Positions 1 to 5,941 of a stretch of DNA of 8,322 nucleotides are shown here, in pieces. This stretch comes from CAYVMN01 sp043808585 (GTDB lineage Bacteria > Desulfobacterota > DSM-4660 > Desulfatiglandales > Desulfatiglandaceae). Below the pieces are notes generated by a model. The model was not told the DNA's origin. It was given only the letters and a program-made list of their open reading frames with translations, and made no database searches. Each line of letters opens with the position of its first letter. The first letter of the stretch is position 1. The stretch covers positions 1 through 8,322 of the forward strand of contig JAZDES010000169.1 of the NCBI GenBank assembly GCA_043808585.1. The letters run 5' to 3'. The position numbers were made by a program, and so were the translations under genes.

Positions 1-13
1 GAGGTAATAGCCT

Positions 14-697
14 GTGATTGTTGCAGCCCATCAGCCACAGTATCTGCCCTGGCTAGGCTATTTTGATAAGATAAGCAGGGCGGATATTTTTGTGCTGTTA
101 GATAATGTTCAGTTCAAGAAGAACGAGTGGCAGAATAGGAATAAGATCAAGACAGCCCAGGGGTGGCAGTGGCTGACCGTACCGACCCTCTATAGGTATC
201 CCCAGCTCATAAACGAGGTAACCATCAATGACAAGGTAAGGTGGCAGCATAAGCACCGTCAGGCTATATTGACCAATTATAGCAAGGCCCCTTATTATCA
301 TTACCTGGAGGAATTCTTTGAAGATACCTTTTCCCATAACTGGCAACTGATCTCGCAACTGAACGTTACGGTCGTAAAGAGATTGGCAAGGCTGCTAGGG
401 ATTGAGACAGATATTTTCGTAGCCTCAGAGCTGGGCAGCTTCCCAAGAGACCCGGATGAAAGGCTTATTGCTATAGCCGGCCATTTCAATGCAGATACCT
501 ATCTGGCAGGAAAGGGCGGGAGCCGGTATATGGCCTTGGAAAAATATGAAAAGGGCGCTGTTAAGGTAATGTTCCAGGATTACAAACAGCCTGTATATGA
601 CCAGCTCTTTGGCGAATTTGAACCATTTATGTCTGTTATAGACCTTATCTTCAACCACGGTGATAAGAGCCTGAGTATATTAAGGGGGAATTCATGA
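14..697 (+). CDS. WbqC-family protein
   Basis: This is a 227-residue protein of the WbqC family, which is found in O-antigen and other polysaccharide clusters; the exact reaction is not established to my knowledge. The N-terminus carries the family hallmark, HQPQYLPWLGYFDKI at residues 6-20, followed by a DNVQF-K-NEWQNRNKIK stretch around residues 30-45. The length is normal for the family, so the gene looks complete. The GTG start at 14 is preceded by GAGGT at 1-5 with a spacing of 8 bases, a good ribosome binding site. The stop overlaps the next start as ATGA (694-697). Its neighbours (deacetylase remnant, DegT aminotransferase, WecA-like transferase) support a role in making or attaching a modified sugar. 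No signal peptide or membrane segment is visible, so it should be cytoplasmic. The family call is secure; the function is inferred from context. Confidence 0.9.
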   Translation: MIVAAHQPQYLPWLGYFDKISRADIFVLLDNVQFKKNEWQNRNKIKTAQGWQWLTVPTLYRYPQLINEVTINDKVRWQHKHRQAILTNYSKAPYYHYLEEFFEDTFSHNWQLISQLNVTVVKRLARLLGIETDIFVASELGSFPRDPDERLIAIAGHFNADTYLAGKGGSRYMALEKYEKGAVKVMFQDYKQPVYDQLFGEFEPFMSVIDLIFNHGDKSLSILRGNS

Positions 698-878
698 ACA
701 TACTTGCTGTCGGCGCTCATCCTGATGATTTTGTAAATTTCTTTGACGACACCCATCAGGATCACCGCCCGGCGGATTTGTAGATATTGGCAGTGTCCTG
801 GAGGGAAAACTGGATGCGCTTAGGGCGCACGCCTCTCAGGTAGAGAGGCTCTTTATCTTAGTGGATGAAGAAAAGTGA
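694..878 (+). pseudogene. PIG-L/LmbE-family deacetylase remnant (internally deleted and frameshifted)
   Basis: This is the wreck of a zinc-dependent PIG-L/LmbE N-acetylglucosaminyl deacetylase gene. The ATG at 694 overlaps the WbqC stop and opens MNILAVGAHPDD, the classic N-terminus with the metal-binding HPDD motif. Only about five residues later the same frame reads DDTHQDHR, a motif that normally lies around 100 residues further in, and it stops at TAG 781-783. The C-terminus continues in another frame from about 774: GFVDIGSVLEGKLDALRAHA and then SQVERL, typical of the family's end, stopping at TGA 876-878. An intact member is about 220-230 residues, so roughly 500 bases are missing at two or more junctions, the second of them also shifting frame. 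The old stop overlaps the aminotransferase GTG at 875, so the original gene was a tightly packed operon member. No active enzyme can be made; misassembly is the main alternative. Confidence 0.82.
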
Positions 879-1918
879 TAACTCATTCAAGGGTTGTTCT
901 TGAAGAAGAAGATCTTGTTAGTGTATCAGAGGTGCTACGATCAGGACAGTTGGCCCAGGGGAAGCTCGTCTCGTCCTTTGAAAACAGACTCGCCAACTTG
1001 ATCGGCGTAAAACACGGGGCTGCGGTAAGTTCTGGTACCGCCGCACTTCACCTCTCACTCATCTCTCTCGGAGTAAGTCAGGGTTCCCAGGTTATTCTAC
1101 CAAGCTATGTATGCACAGCCCTATTAAATACCATACACTATGTGGGGGCTACGCCTGTCGTGGTGGACATAGATCCTGGTACATACAATATCAGTGTGGA
1201 TGAAACAAAGAAGGCCCTAAGTGATAGTACAGTGGCAATTATGGTGCCACACATGTTCGGCCTACCTGCAGATATGGATGAGATCCTATCCCTGGGGGTC
1301 CCGGTGATTGAAGATTGTGCCCAGGCAGTGGGCGCCACTTACAAGGGAAAAAGAGTTGGAAGCCTTGGTTATGCATCTGTTTTCTCCTTTTATGCCACCA
1401 AGCTGATCTGTGCTGGGGAGGGAGGACTCGTTCTTTCGGATAGAGCTAAGTTCATTGAACAAATAAGAGATCTCAGAGATTACGACGAAAAGGAAACATA
1501 TAGCCTCAGGTACAATTACAAACTGACAGACATCCACGCCGCCCTGGGATTGAGTCAGTTCAAGAAACTCCCATCGTTAATCCGCAAGAGAAAAGAGATC
1601 GCCAGAGTCTATGATGATGGCTTGGGGGGTGTAGTCAAGAGAACCCCAATTGTGCCACAGGGAAGAGAACATATTTACTACAGGTATGTTGTGCTGGTTG
1701 AAAATGTGTCTAAATTCATTGAAGATATGAGACAAAAAGGCATTGAATGCAGGCGACCCGTATTTAAACCCCTACACAGATACCTGAATCTGCCAGGATG
1801 CCCTGTAACTGATGATGTATGGTCAAAGGCGGTCTCCATCCCCATTTACCCTTCCCTATCAAGAGATGAGGTCTACCGAATCGTAGACACCGCAAACCAG
1901 ATAATCCAGGCCCGTTGA
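875..1918 (+). CDS. DegT/DnrJ/EryC1/StrS-family sugar aminotransferase
   Basis: This 347-residue fold-type I PLP enzyme should transfer an amino group, usually from glutamate, to a nucleotide-linked ketosugar. Visible features are the N-terminal HSRVVLEEEDL and VLRSGQLAQG, the cofactor-phosphate loop SSGTAALHL (52-60), the PLP-nitrogen aspartate D147 in VIEDCAQA, and the Schiff-base lysine K176 in SFYATKLICAGEGG. All key residues are present; the usual EDCAHA reads EDCAQA, a minor change. The length is slightly short for the family but complete at both ends. The GTG start at 875 fits the family N-terminus and overlaps the TGA of the deacetylase remnant; the upstream GAAGAAAA is only a weak ribosome binding site. 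The gene probably relied on coupling to the now broken upstream frame. Likely role: making an amino sugar for a surface glycan. The specific sugar cannot be told from sequence. Confidence 0.93.
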   Translation: MITHSRVVLEEEDLVSVSEVLRSGQLAQGKLVSSFENRLANLIGVKHGAAVSSGTAALHLSLISLGVSQGSQVILPSYVCTALLNTIHYVGATPVVVDIDPGTYNISVDETKKALSDSTVAIMVPHMFGLPADMDEILSLGVPVIEDCAQAVGATYKGKRVGSLGYASVFSFYATKLICAGEGGLVLSDRAKFIEQIRDLRDYDEKETYSLRYNYKLTDIHAALGLSQFKKLPSLIRKRKEIARVYDDGLGGVVKRTPIVPQGREHIYYRYVVLVENVSKFIEDMRQKGIECRRPVFKPLHRYLNLPGCPVTDDVWSKAVSIPIYPSLSRDEVYRIVDTANQIIQAR

Positions 1919-1923
1919 GTAAC

Positions 1924-3063
1924 ATGGAAGGCAAGAAAAAGATCTCAGCTCTCATAATCTTCTATCCCATAGTATTACTCGTCTTTGTAACTCTCGTCAT
2001 TCCACTGTTTCGATCTTGGTTTGTCTTTGTTGGGTTGAGATGGCTTTACATACTGCTTTTCTCAATTTCCCTTTCCTACGCACTAACTCCTGTAATGAGG
2101 TGGATTGCCCTTAGATACGATATCATCGATATTCCTGACCAAAGAAAGATCCACAGTGAGGCCACCCCCCTCCTAGGGGGACTGGCAATTATCATCTCCT
2201 TTTCCGCCTCTTTAATGGCCAACATGCTTTTTGACAAGGAAGTGCTTGTCCTCTTATCCACCGGGGTGATAGTTGGTGTTGTGGGGGCCCTTGATGACTG
2301 CAAGGGATTGTCAGCCAGGGTGAAGCTTCTGGTGCAGGTCATTTTGGTCCTTATCCTAGTTCATAGCGGGATTGTCTTACACCTCCTGCCAGCTAAAACC
2401 TGGTGGGGGTTTTCGTGTAATGTCATCCTGACCGTCATCTGGATAGTAGGTCTCACCAATGCCATGAATTTTTTTGACGGCATGGACGGTCTGGCAACCG
2501 GACTGAGCGGCATTATTGCCATCTTTATGGGGATCGTGGCCTTTCAGACAGATCAGCCCTTTATGGGCTGGATTGCCATTGCCATGTTGGGGAGCTGTCT
2601 TGGGTTCTTCCCCTATAACTTCAGGCTTAAGAGCCCAGCGGCCATTTACCTGGGAGATGCCGGAAGCACGTTCCTTGGTTTTGTCCTCTCTGCGTTGGCC
2701 GTCAAGGGCGACTGGGCGGAAAACAGCCGAATAGTGGCCTTTGCTACGCCTACCTTGATCTTCTGGGTCCTGATATTTGATATGGGATACATAACAGTGG
2801 AGAGGGTAATTACCGGGAAGGTCCGCACCATCAAGGAATGGATCGATTATGTGGGTAAAGATCATCTTCATCACCGGCTTTATAATCTCCTGGGAGATAA
2901 GAGAAAGGCGGTCCTTACCATTTTTCTTTTGAGTGCGATCCTTGGTTTGAGTAGTATCGTCCTGAGAAATGCCAGGATGATTGACGGCATCCTCCTTGTT
3001 CTTCAGGCGTTTATATTGGTCTCAGTAATCTCGGTCATTGAAAATGCTTCCAGGAGGAACTAG
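1924..3063 (+). CDS. undecaprenyl-phosphate sugar-1-phosphate transferase, WecA/MraY superfamily (glycosyltransferase 4)
   Basis: This polytopic inner-membrane enzyme should move a HexNAc-1-phosphate from a UDP-sugar to undecaprenyl phosphate, starting a lipid-linked glycan. Superfamily motifs appear in order (numbered from the upstream TTG): DIPDQRKIH then PLLGGLAI (72-91), the Mg-binding DD pair in GALDDCKGLSARVKLL (124-139), NAMNFFDGMDGLATG (182-196), AIYLGDAGST (243-252), and the HLHHRL cytoplasmic loop (317-322), with hydrophobic segments between them. The length is about 380 residues, normal for WecA-like proteins. Start choice: the ATG at 1924 is taken, but the in-frame TTG at 1915 overlaps the aminotransferase stop as TTGA and would add three residues; neither has a convincing ribosome binding site. 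The gene converges on the adaptor gene with 11 bases between stops and no terminator. WecA itself or a paralogue cannot be separated here. Confidence 0.92.
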   Translation: MEGKKKISALIIFYPIVLLVFVTLVIPLFRSWFVFVGLRWLYILLFSISLSYALTPVMRWIALRYDIIDIPDQRKIHSEATPLLGGLAIIISFSASLMANMLFDKEVLVLLSTGVIVGVVGALDDCKGLSARVKLLVQVILVLILVHSGIVLHLLPAKTWWGFSCNVILTVIWIVGLTNAMNFFDGMDGLATGLSGIIAIFMGIVAFQTDQPFMGWIAIAMLGSCLGFFPYNFRLKSPAAIYLGDAGSTFLGFVLSALAVKGDWAENSRIVAFATPTLIFWVLIFDMGYITVERVITGKVRTIKEWIDYVGKDHLHHRLYNLLGDKRKAVLTIFLLSAILGLSSIVLRNARMIDGILLVLQAFILVSVISVIENASRRN

Positions 3064-3074
3064 ACTTTTTCTCC

Positions 3075-4709
3075 CTAGAACCAGGCCTTCTTCTTGCCGG
3101 CAGAAGTGAGGCTGGAGGATTGATTCATCCCTATTATCACCTCTTGGCCGGGCTTGAGATTGCCTCGCAAGATCTCGGTGAAGCTGCCGTCACTGACACC
3201 TGTCATGACCTGAATGGGCGAGGCCTTCATGTCTTCACCGACGACCCAGACGCGTCCCGGTGCCATCTGTTTGCGGGCCCTTGCCTCCAAAAGCTCCCTG
3301 AATTTATCGCGCTGGGCCTGATTGAGAATAGCCAGGAGTGCCACACGGTTCTTTTCACGCATGCTCAGAACTTCAGCGCGTATTTCTTCGGCTGTGGCCC
3401 CCTTCTGGCGCATATCCATTACCTTTCTCTTCGTCTCCGAGAACATGGTCTGGACCCGGGCCTGTTGTTTCTCATCCAGTCCAAGGGCCTCAATGATACG
3501 CTTCATCTTTTCTGCCGCCCCGGCTCCATTCGCGGCCGAGGCATCGGATCCGGCGCCTCCTGAAACCCCTGCCGCGGCTTCTTTCTCACCCGGTGGTCTG
3601 AAACGCAGTGCGGCATTGGGAACTCTCAGGACGTCCTGACGTTCCTCCACTATGATCTTCACGTTCGCGGTCATCCCTGGAAGCAGGCTCAGGTCCGGAT
3701 TCTCGGTGGAAACCACAACAGTATACGTAACCACGTTCTGGACGGTATGGGGTGCCATACGAATCTGTTTGACCTCGCCGCTGAATTCATGACCGGGAAA
3801 TGCGTCCACAGTAAAGGGGGCCCGCTGGCCTACCCTTACGCGGCCGATATCGGCCTCATCCACGTTGGTTTCTACCTGCATTTTCCGCAAGTCCTTGGCA
3901 ATGGTAAAAAGTATAGGGGCCTGGAGGCTAGCCGCCACTGTCTGCCCCACATCAACATTTCGCTCGACGACCACTCCATCCACAGGGGAACGTATAACGC
4001 TATGGGCAAGGTCGATGTTGCTCTGACGAAGGCTCGCCTCACGTTGCTTAACCTGTGCCTGTGCATGTGGCACCTGGCCTTCGGCCATCTTCAGCGCGGC
4101 CTCTCGTGAACGTACAACAGAGACCTGTGCCTCCTGCTGGGCCTTAGCCGTGCTTAACTGTGCCAGGGCTTGCTCATAGGTAGCGTTCGCCTTGTCGAGG
4201 TCGCTTTCCGAGATGATCTTACGATCGTGAAGCATCCGCTTGCGAGCGAGATCTCGCTCTGCATCTCCCAGGGCGACCCTGGCTTTCTCTGTTTGAGCCT
4301 CAGTAGCCGAGAGCTCTGAGCGCATGTTTTCAAGTTCTGCTCTTGCCCGTTCAACAGCGGCCTCCTGTATAACCACATTGGCAAGGGTAACGGCAAGTTC
4401 TGCCTCTGCCTGGAGTACTCGGGCCTTAAACGTCTCAGGGTCGATTCGAGCAATCACGTGGCCTTCCTTAACTTCGGAGTTAAAGTCAACCAAAAGCTCC
4501 TTGATCTGACCCGAGACCTGGGAACCTACCAACACCGTTATAACTGCACTGAGGGTGCCGGAGGAGGAAACCGTGCTGACGATTGATGCACGTTCAACCT
4601 TTTCAACACGAAAAGAGGCCGCCCTACCACTCGTGCCAGTTTGAAAGTATAGTATGGCGGCAACCAGAAGAGCTAGCCCCATAAATGAGAACAACGCCAA
4701 CTTGCGCAT
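3075..4709 (-). CDS. periplasmic adaptor (membrane fusion protein, MacA/HlyD type) with an inserted LTXXQ-like helical domain
   Basis: This is a 544-residue adaptor of the kind that links an inner-membrane ABC or RND pump to a TolC-like channel. Order from the ATG at 4709: membrane anchor (about 4-22), first lipoyl half (GSQVSGQIKELLVDF from 62), a long Ala/Glu/Arg/Gln-rich coiled-coil hairpin (about 92-237), second lipoyl half (IRSPVDGVVVERNVDVGQTV, 239-258), beta-barrel (about 264-357, with LLPGMTANV), the start of the membrane-proximal domain (to about 372), a Gly/Ala/Ser-rich linker (373-398), a charged helical insert (399-481), then the returning strands RVWVVGEDMKASPIQVMTG (from about 486). 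MacA proteins are nearer 370-400 residues, and the insert explains the excess. A TTG at 4772 would add 21 residues, but the ATG is preceded by GGTGGTGA and begins directly with the anchor. No lipobox cysteine is seen. No pump or outer-membrane gene is adjacent, so the partner is unknown. Confidence 0.9.
   Translation of the reverse strand: MRKLALFSFMGLALLVAAILYFQTGTSGRAASFRVEKVERASIVSTVSSSGTLSAVITVLVGSQVSGQIKELLVDFNSEVKEGHVIARIDPETFKARVLQAEAELAVTLANVVIQEAAVERARAELENMRSELSATEAQTEKARVALGDAERDLARKRMLHDRKIISESDLDKANATYEQALAQLSTAKAQQEAQVSVVRSREAALKMAEGQVPHAQAQVKQREASLRQSNIDLAHSVIRSPVDGVVVERNVDVGQTVAASLQAPILFTIAKDLRKMQVETNVDEADIGRVRVGQRAPFTVDAFPGHEFSGEVKQIRMAPHTVQNVVTYTVVVSTENPDLSLLPGMTANVKIIVEERQDVLRVPNAALRFRPPGEKEAAAGVSGGAGSDASAANGAGAAEKMKRIIEALGLDEKQQARVQTMFSETKRKVMDMRQKGATAEEIRAEVLSMREKNRVALLAILNQAQRDKFRELLEARARKQMAPGRVWVVGEDMKASPIQVMTGVSDGSFTEILRGNLKPGQEVIIGMNQSSSLTSAGKKKAWF
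3264..3515 (-). other. insert domain in the adaptor resembling Spy/CpxP/ZraP (LTXXQ) proteins
   Basis: This segment encodes roughly residues 399-482 of the adaptor (numbered from the ATG at 4709). It is predicted to be helical and strongly charged. It contains two five-residue motifs of the LTXXQ type: LDEKQ in EALGLDEKQQARV (bases 3465-3479) and LNQAQ in AILNQAQRDKFRELL (bases 3312-3326). They are separated by about 46 residues, the usual two-motif layout of Spy/CpxP-like periplasmic proteins. A low-complexity Gly/Ala/Ser linker precedes it (about 3516-3593). The similarity is by eye only; a generic helical insert remains possible. Confidence 0.55.
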
Positions 4710-4796
4710 TTCACCACCATCATCTGACTCACACCAAGTCCTTTTAAGCCCCGACCTCGCTTTCAATCTCAAGTAAAAATATATGAAAGGTTGATC

Positions 4797-4816
4797 GGCC
4801 TGAAAAGGCCTTTTTT
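4797..4816 (+). terminator. terminator-like hairpin on the + strand
   Basis: GGCCT (4797-4801), a GAAA tetraloop and AGGCC (4806-4810) are followed directly by six T residues. The stem is only 5 bp but GC-rich, and the loop is of the stable GNRA type. No + strand gene lies just upstream; the nearest is the transferase ending at 3063, so it may catch read-through running antisense to the adaptor. On the - strand it would sit near the 5' end of the adaptor transcript and lacks a T run there. Confidence 0.5.
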
Positions 4817-4823
4817 GGTTATA

Positions 4824-4852
4824 AGTTTAGCTTTTTTTGCCTAGTTTCGCAA
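4824..4852 (-). promoter_or_regulatory. possible promoter of the adaptor gene
   Basis: On the - strand TTGCGA (4847-4852) and TAAACT (4824-4829) are separated by 17 bases, each a partial match (four of six) to the sigma-70 -35 and -10 boxes. Transcription would start near 4817, giving a leader of about 110 bases with a GGCC hairpin at its 5' end. A TATAAC just downstream offers an alternative -10 box without a clear -35. The adaptor gene needs a promoter in this gap because the tRNA terminator lies upstream. Confidence 0.35.
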
Positions 4853-4869
4853 CTTTCTTTTCCTGGATA

Positions 4870-4928
4870 CTTACCGTAAGCCTTGGCGCTCGATAGCTCT
4901 CCCATACCGTATAACACAACACGGTAAG
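4870..4928. repeat. 8-bp inverted repeat with nested alternative pairing
   Basis: CTTACCGT (4870-4877) and ACGGTAAG (4921-4928) are perfect inverted copies separated by 43 bases. Inside, TACCGT (4905-4910) can instead pair with the overlapping ACGGTA (4921-4926), giving a 6-bp hairpin with a 10-base loop. GGCTTAC occurs twice on the - strand. The arrangement could be an operator, a structured RNA or a decayed element; no known family is recognised. Confidence 0.4.
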
Positions 4929-4964
4929 CCCTATCACGGAGCCTGTCCAGGGCGGCGGCTTGAA

Positions 4965-4999
4965 TAAAAAAAGGACTTGGGGGCATTCCCTAAGTCCTT
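4965..4999 (-). terminator. intrinsic terminator of the tRNA-Val transcript
   Basis: On the - strand AAGGACTT pairs with AAGTCCTT (8 bp); beyond one A-C mismatch GGG pairs with CCC around a five-base loop, and a run of seven T residues follows, the first two of them forming the end of the stem. It begins 11 bases after the tRNA CCA end. This is a textbook rho-independent terminator and separates the tRNA from the adaptor gene. Confidence 0.88.
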
Positions 5000-5009
5000 G
5001 ATTTGTTCG

Positions 5010-5084
5010 TGGTGGGCGGTGGGGGATTTGAACCCCCGACTTCCACCGTGTGAGGATGGCACTCTCCCGCTGAGTTAACCGCCC
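5010..5084 (-). tRNA. tRNA-Val(CAC)
   Basis: A complete cloverleaf of 75 bases including an encoded CCA. The acceptor stem GGGCGGT pairs with ACCGCCC, the D stem is ACTC/GAGT, and the anticodon stem CCATC/GGTGG holds the loop CTCACAC with anticodon CAC, which reads valine GUG. The T stem is GGGGG/CCCCC with loop TTCAAAT. A73, A35 and C36 agree with valine identity. It has its own promoter-like sequence upstream and a strong terminator downstream, so it is probably transcribed alone. Confidence 0.95.
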
Positions 5085-5122
5085 GGTTGCCGATCAGTTG
5101 ATCAGCCCATGAACACGAGCTA

Positions 5123-5151
5123 TTTATACAACATCGGTGGATGGCATGCAA
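5123..5151 (-). promoter_or_regulatory. probable promoter of tRNA-Val
   Basis: On the - strand TTGCAT (5146-5151) lies 17 bases from TATAAA (5123-5128), which matches the -10 consensus at five of six positions; the -35 box matches at three. Transcription would start near 5116, leaving a leader of about 30 bases before the mature 5' end at 5084. It begins immediately after the rluB terminator, which fits a separate tRNA unit. Confidence 0.5.
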
Positions 5152-5153
5152 AC

Positions 5154-5178
5154 AAAAAATTGAGACCCCTTCAGTCTC
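5154..5178 (-). terminator. intrinsic terminator overlapping the rluB stop codon
   Basis: On the - strand GAGAC (5174-5178) pairs with GTCTC (5162-5166) around a 7-base loop, extendable by one T-G wobble pair, and after AA runs into six T residues (5154-5159). The TGA stop of rluB (5171-5173) lies in the loop, so the last codons form the upstream arm. It marks the end of the trpS-scpA-scpB-rluB operon. Confidence 0.7.
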
Positions 5179-5941
5179 CGGCCATACCCACCATTTTTTT
5201 CATTTCATATACCTCTTCCGGTTGAAGGTGGCGGTAATGTCCCACCTTAAGATCTCCAAGCAAGATCGTGCCAAACCCGATCCTTGTCAGGTGAATGACC
5301 TCGTAACCGACTGCCTCGAACATCCGTCTCACCTGGCGCGGTCGGCCCTGGGTGATGGTCGCCCTGACCTGGCTCTGTCTCTGGTCACGGTCTATGAGAG
5401 TTACAGTGGCGCGTCCGCTGGGTCCATCGCTTAATCTCACACCTCGTCTCAATTCCTCCAAGGCCTGATCTGTGATTCTACCCCGAACCGTCGCTTTGTA
5501 GGTACGGGGGACACGATAGCTGGGATGAGTGAGTCGATAGGCCCATTCACCGTCATTGGTAAAAAGCAGCAGCCCCATGCTGTCAAAATCTAAACGCCCC
5601 ACGGAAAAAACCCTTTGAGGGATCTCCGTCATAAGATCGGTAACCACGGGCCTCCCCTCAGGGTCTCTGAGGGATGAAATATAGCCAAAGGGTTTATTCA
5701 GCATGAGGTAGAGCCTATGCGGAGGGGCAGGGATCTCTTTTCCATCCACACAAATTCGGTCCCTGCCCAGGATCACCCGGAAGCCTGGCTCTTTTACGAT
5801 GGTGCCATTTACGATTACCCGTCCCGATTTGATCCATTCATCCGCTTGGCGCCTGGAGGTCAAACCGGCTGAGGACAGGGCTAGGTTAAGCCTCCGGGTC
5901 TTCAATTGAAGGGGGCGGGGCTGGGTCGGTCTCCTGGTCAT
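5171..5941 (-). CDS. rluB: 23S rRNA pseudouridine synthase, RluB/RsuA family
   Basis: This enzyme isomerises a uridine to pseudouridine in ribosomal RNA; members in this gene context are usually RluB, acting on 23S rRNA near the peptidyl-transferase centre. An S4 RNA-binding domain comes first (LALSSAGLTSRRQADEWI and the following GRVIVNGT, about residues 20-70 from the ATG), then LNKPFGYISS (about 82-91). The catalytic aspartate D118 sits in VGRLDFDSMGLLLFTNDG, and GRPRQVRRMFEAVG lies near the C-terminus. The ATG at 5941 is preferred; a TTG at 5950 is also in frame. Either start lies inside scpB, giving a 56-base overlap with the ATG, and no strong ribosome binding site is seen, which suggests coupling to scpB translation. 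The N-terminus has about 15 extra Arg/Pro-rich residues before the S4 domain. RluE/RluF/RsuA specificity cannot be fully excluded. Confidence 0.92.
   Translation of the reverse strand: MTRRPTQPRPLQLKTRRLNLALSSAGLTSRRQADEWIKSGRVIVNGTIVKEPGFRVILGRDRICVDGKEIPAPPHRLYLMLNKPFGYISSLRDPEGRPVVTDLMTEIPQRVFSVGRLDFDSMGLLLFTNDGEWAYRLTHPSYRVPRTYKATVRGRITDQALEELRRGVRLSDGPSGRATVTLIDRDQRQSQVRATITQGRPRQVRRMFEAVGYEVIHLTRIGFGTILLGDLKVGHYRHLQPEEVYEMKKMVGMAGD

Noticed and set aside
1915..1923. TTG start for the transferase, overlapping the aminotransferase stop
   Set aside because: It is possible, but the ATG at 1924 is in the same frame and a more common start; the difference is three residues and cannot be decided from sequence.
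2377..2874. 165-codon - strand open frame inside the sugar-phosphate transferase gene
   Set aside because: It lies wholly opposite well-conserved transferase motifs, and its translation is low-complexity with no recognisable domain; a shadow frame.
3050..3085. Possible bidirectional terminator between the convergent stops
   Set aside because: The candidate arms (GGAACTAG and CTAGAACC) do not pair properly, and no suitable stem precedes the T run.
3120..4109. Several + strand open frames (for example 3120-3563 and 3747-4109) opposite the adaptor gene
   Set aside because: They are antisense shadows of a well-supported adaptor; their sequences are rich in His/Cys/Leu as expected from reverse reading, with no family features.
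4710..4772. Longer adaptor with a TTG start at 4772
   Set aside because: The extra 21 residues are polar and would precede the membrane anchor; the ATG at 4709 has a better ribosome binding site (GGTGGTGA) and a standard anchor start.
4819..4905. 28-residue - strand open frame starting at ATG 4905
   Set aside because: There is no ribosome binding site, it is basic low-complexity sequence, it covers the putative adaptor promoter, and there is no recognisable product; kept only as part of the unexplained intergenic stretch.
5087..5105. GATCAG direct repeat (GATCAGTTGATCAG) in the tRNA leader
   Set aside because: Only two six-base copies with a short gap; too short to support an attachment site or operator.
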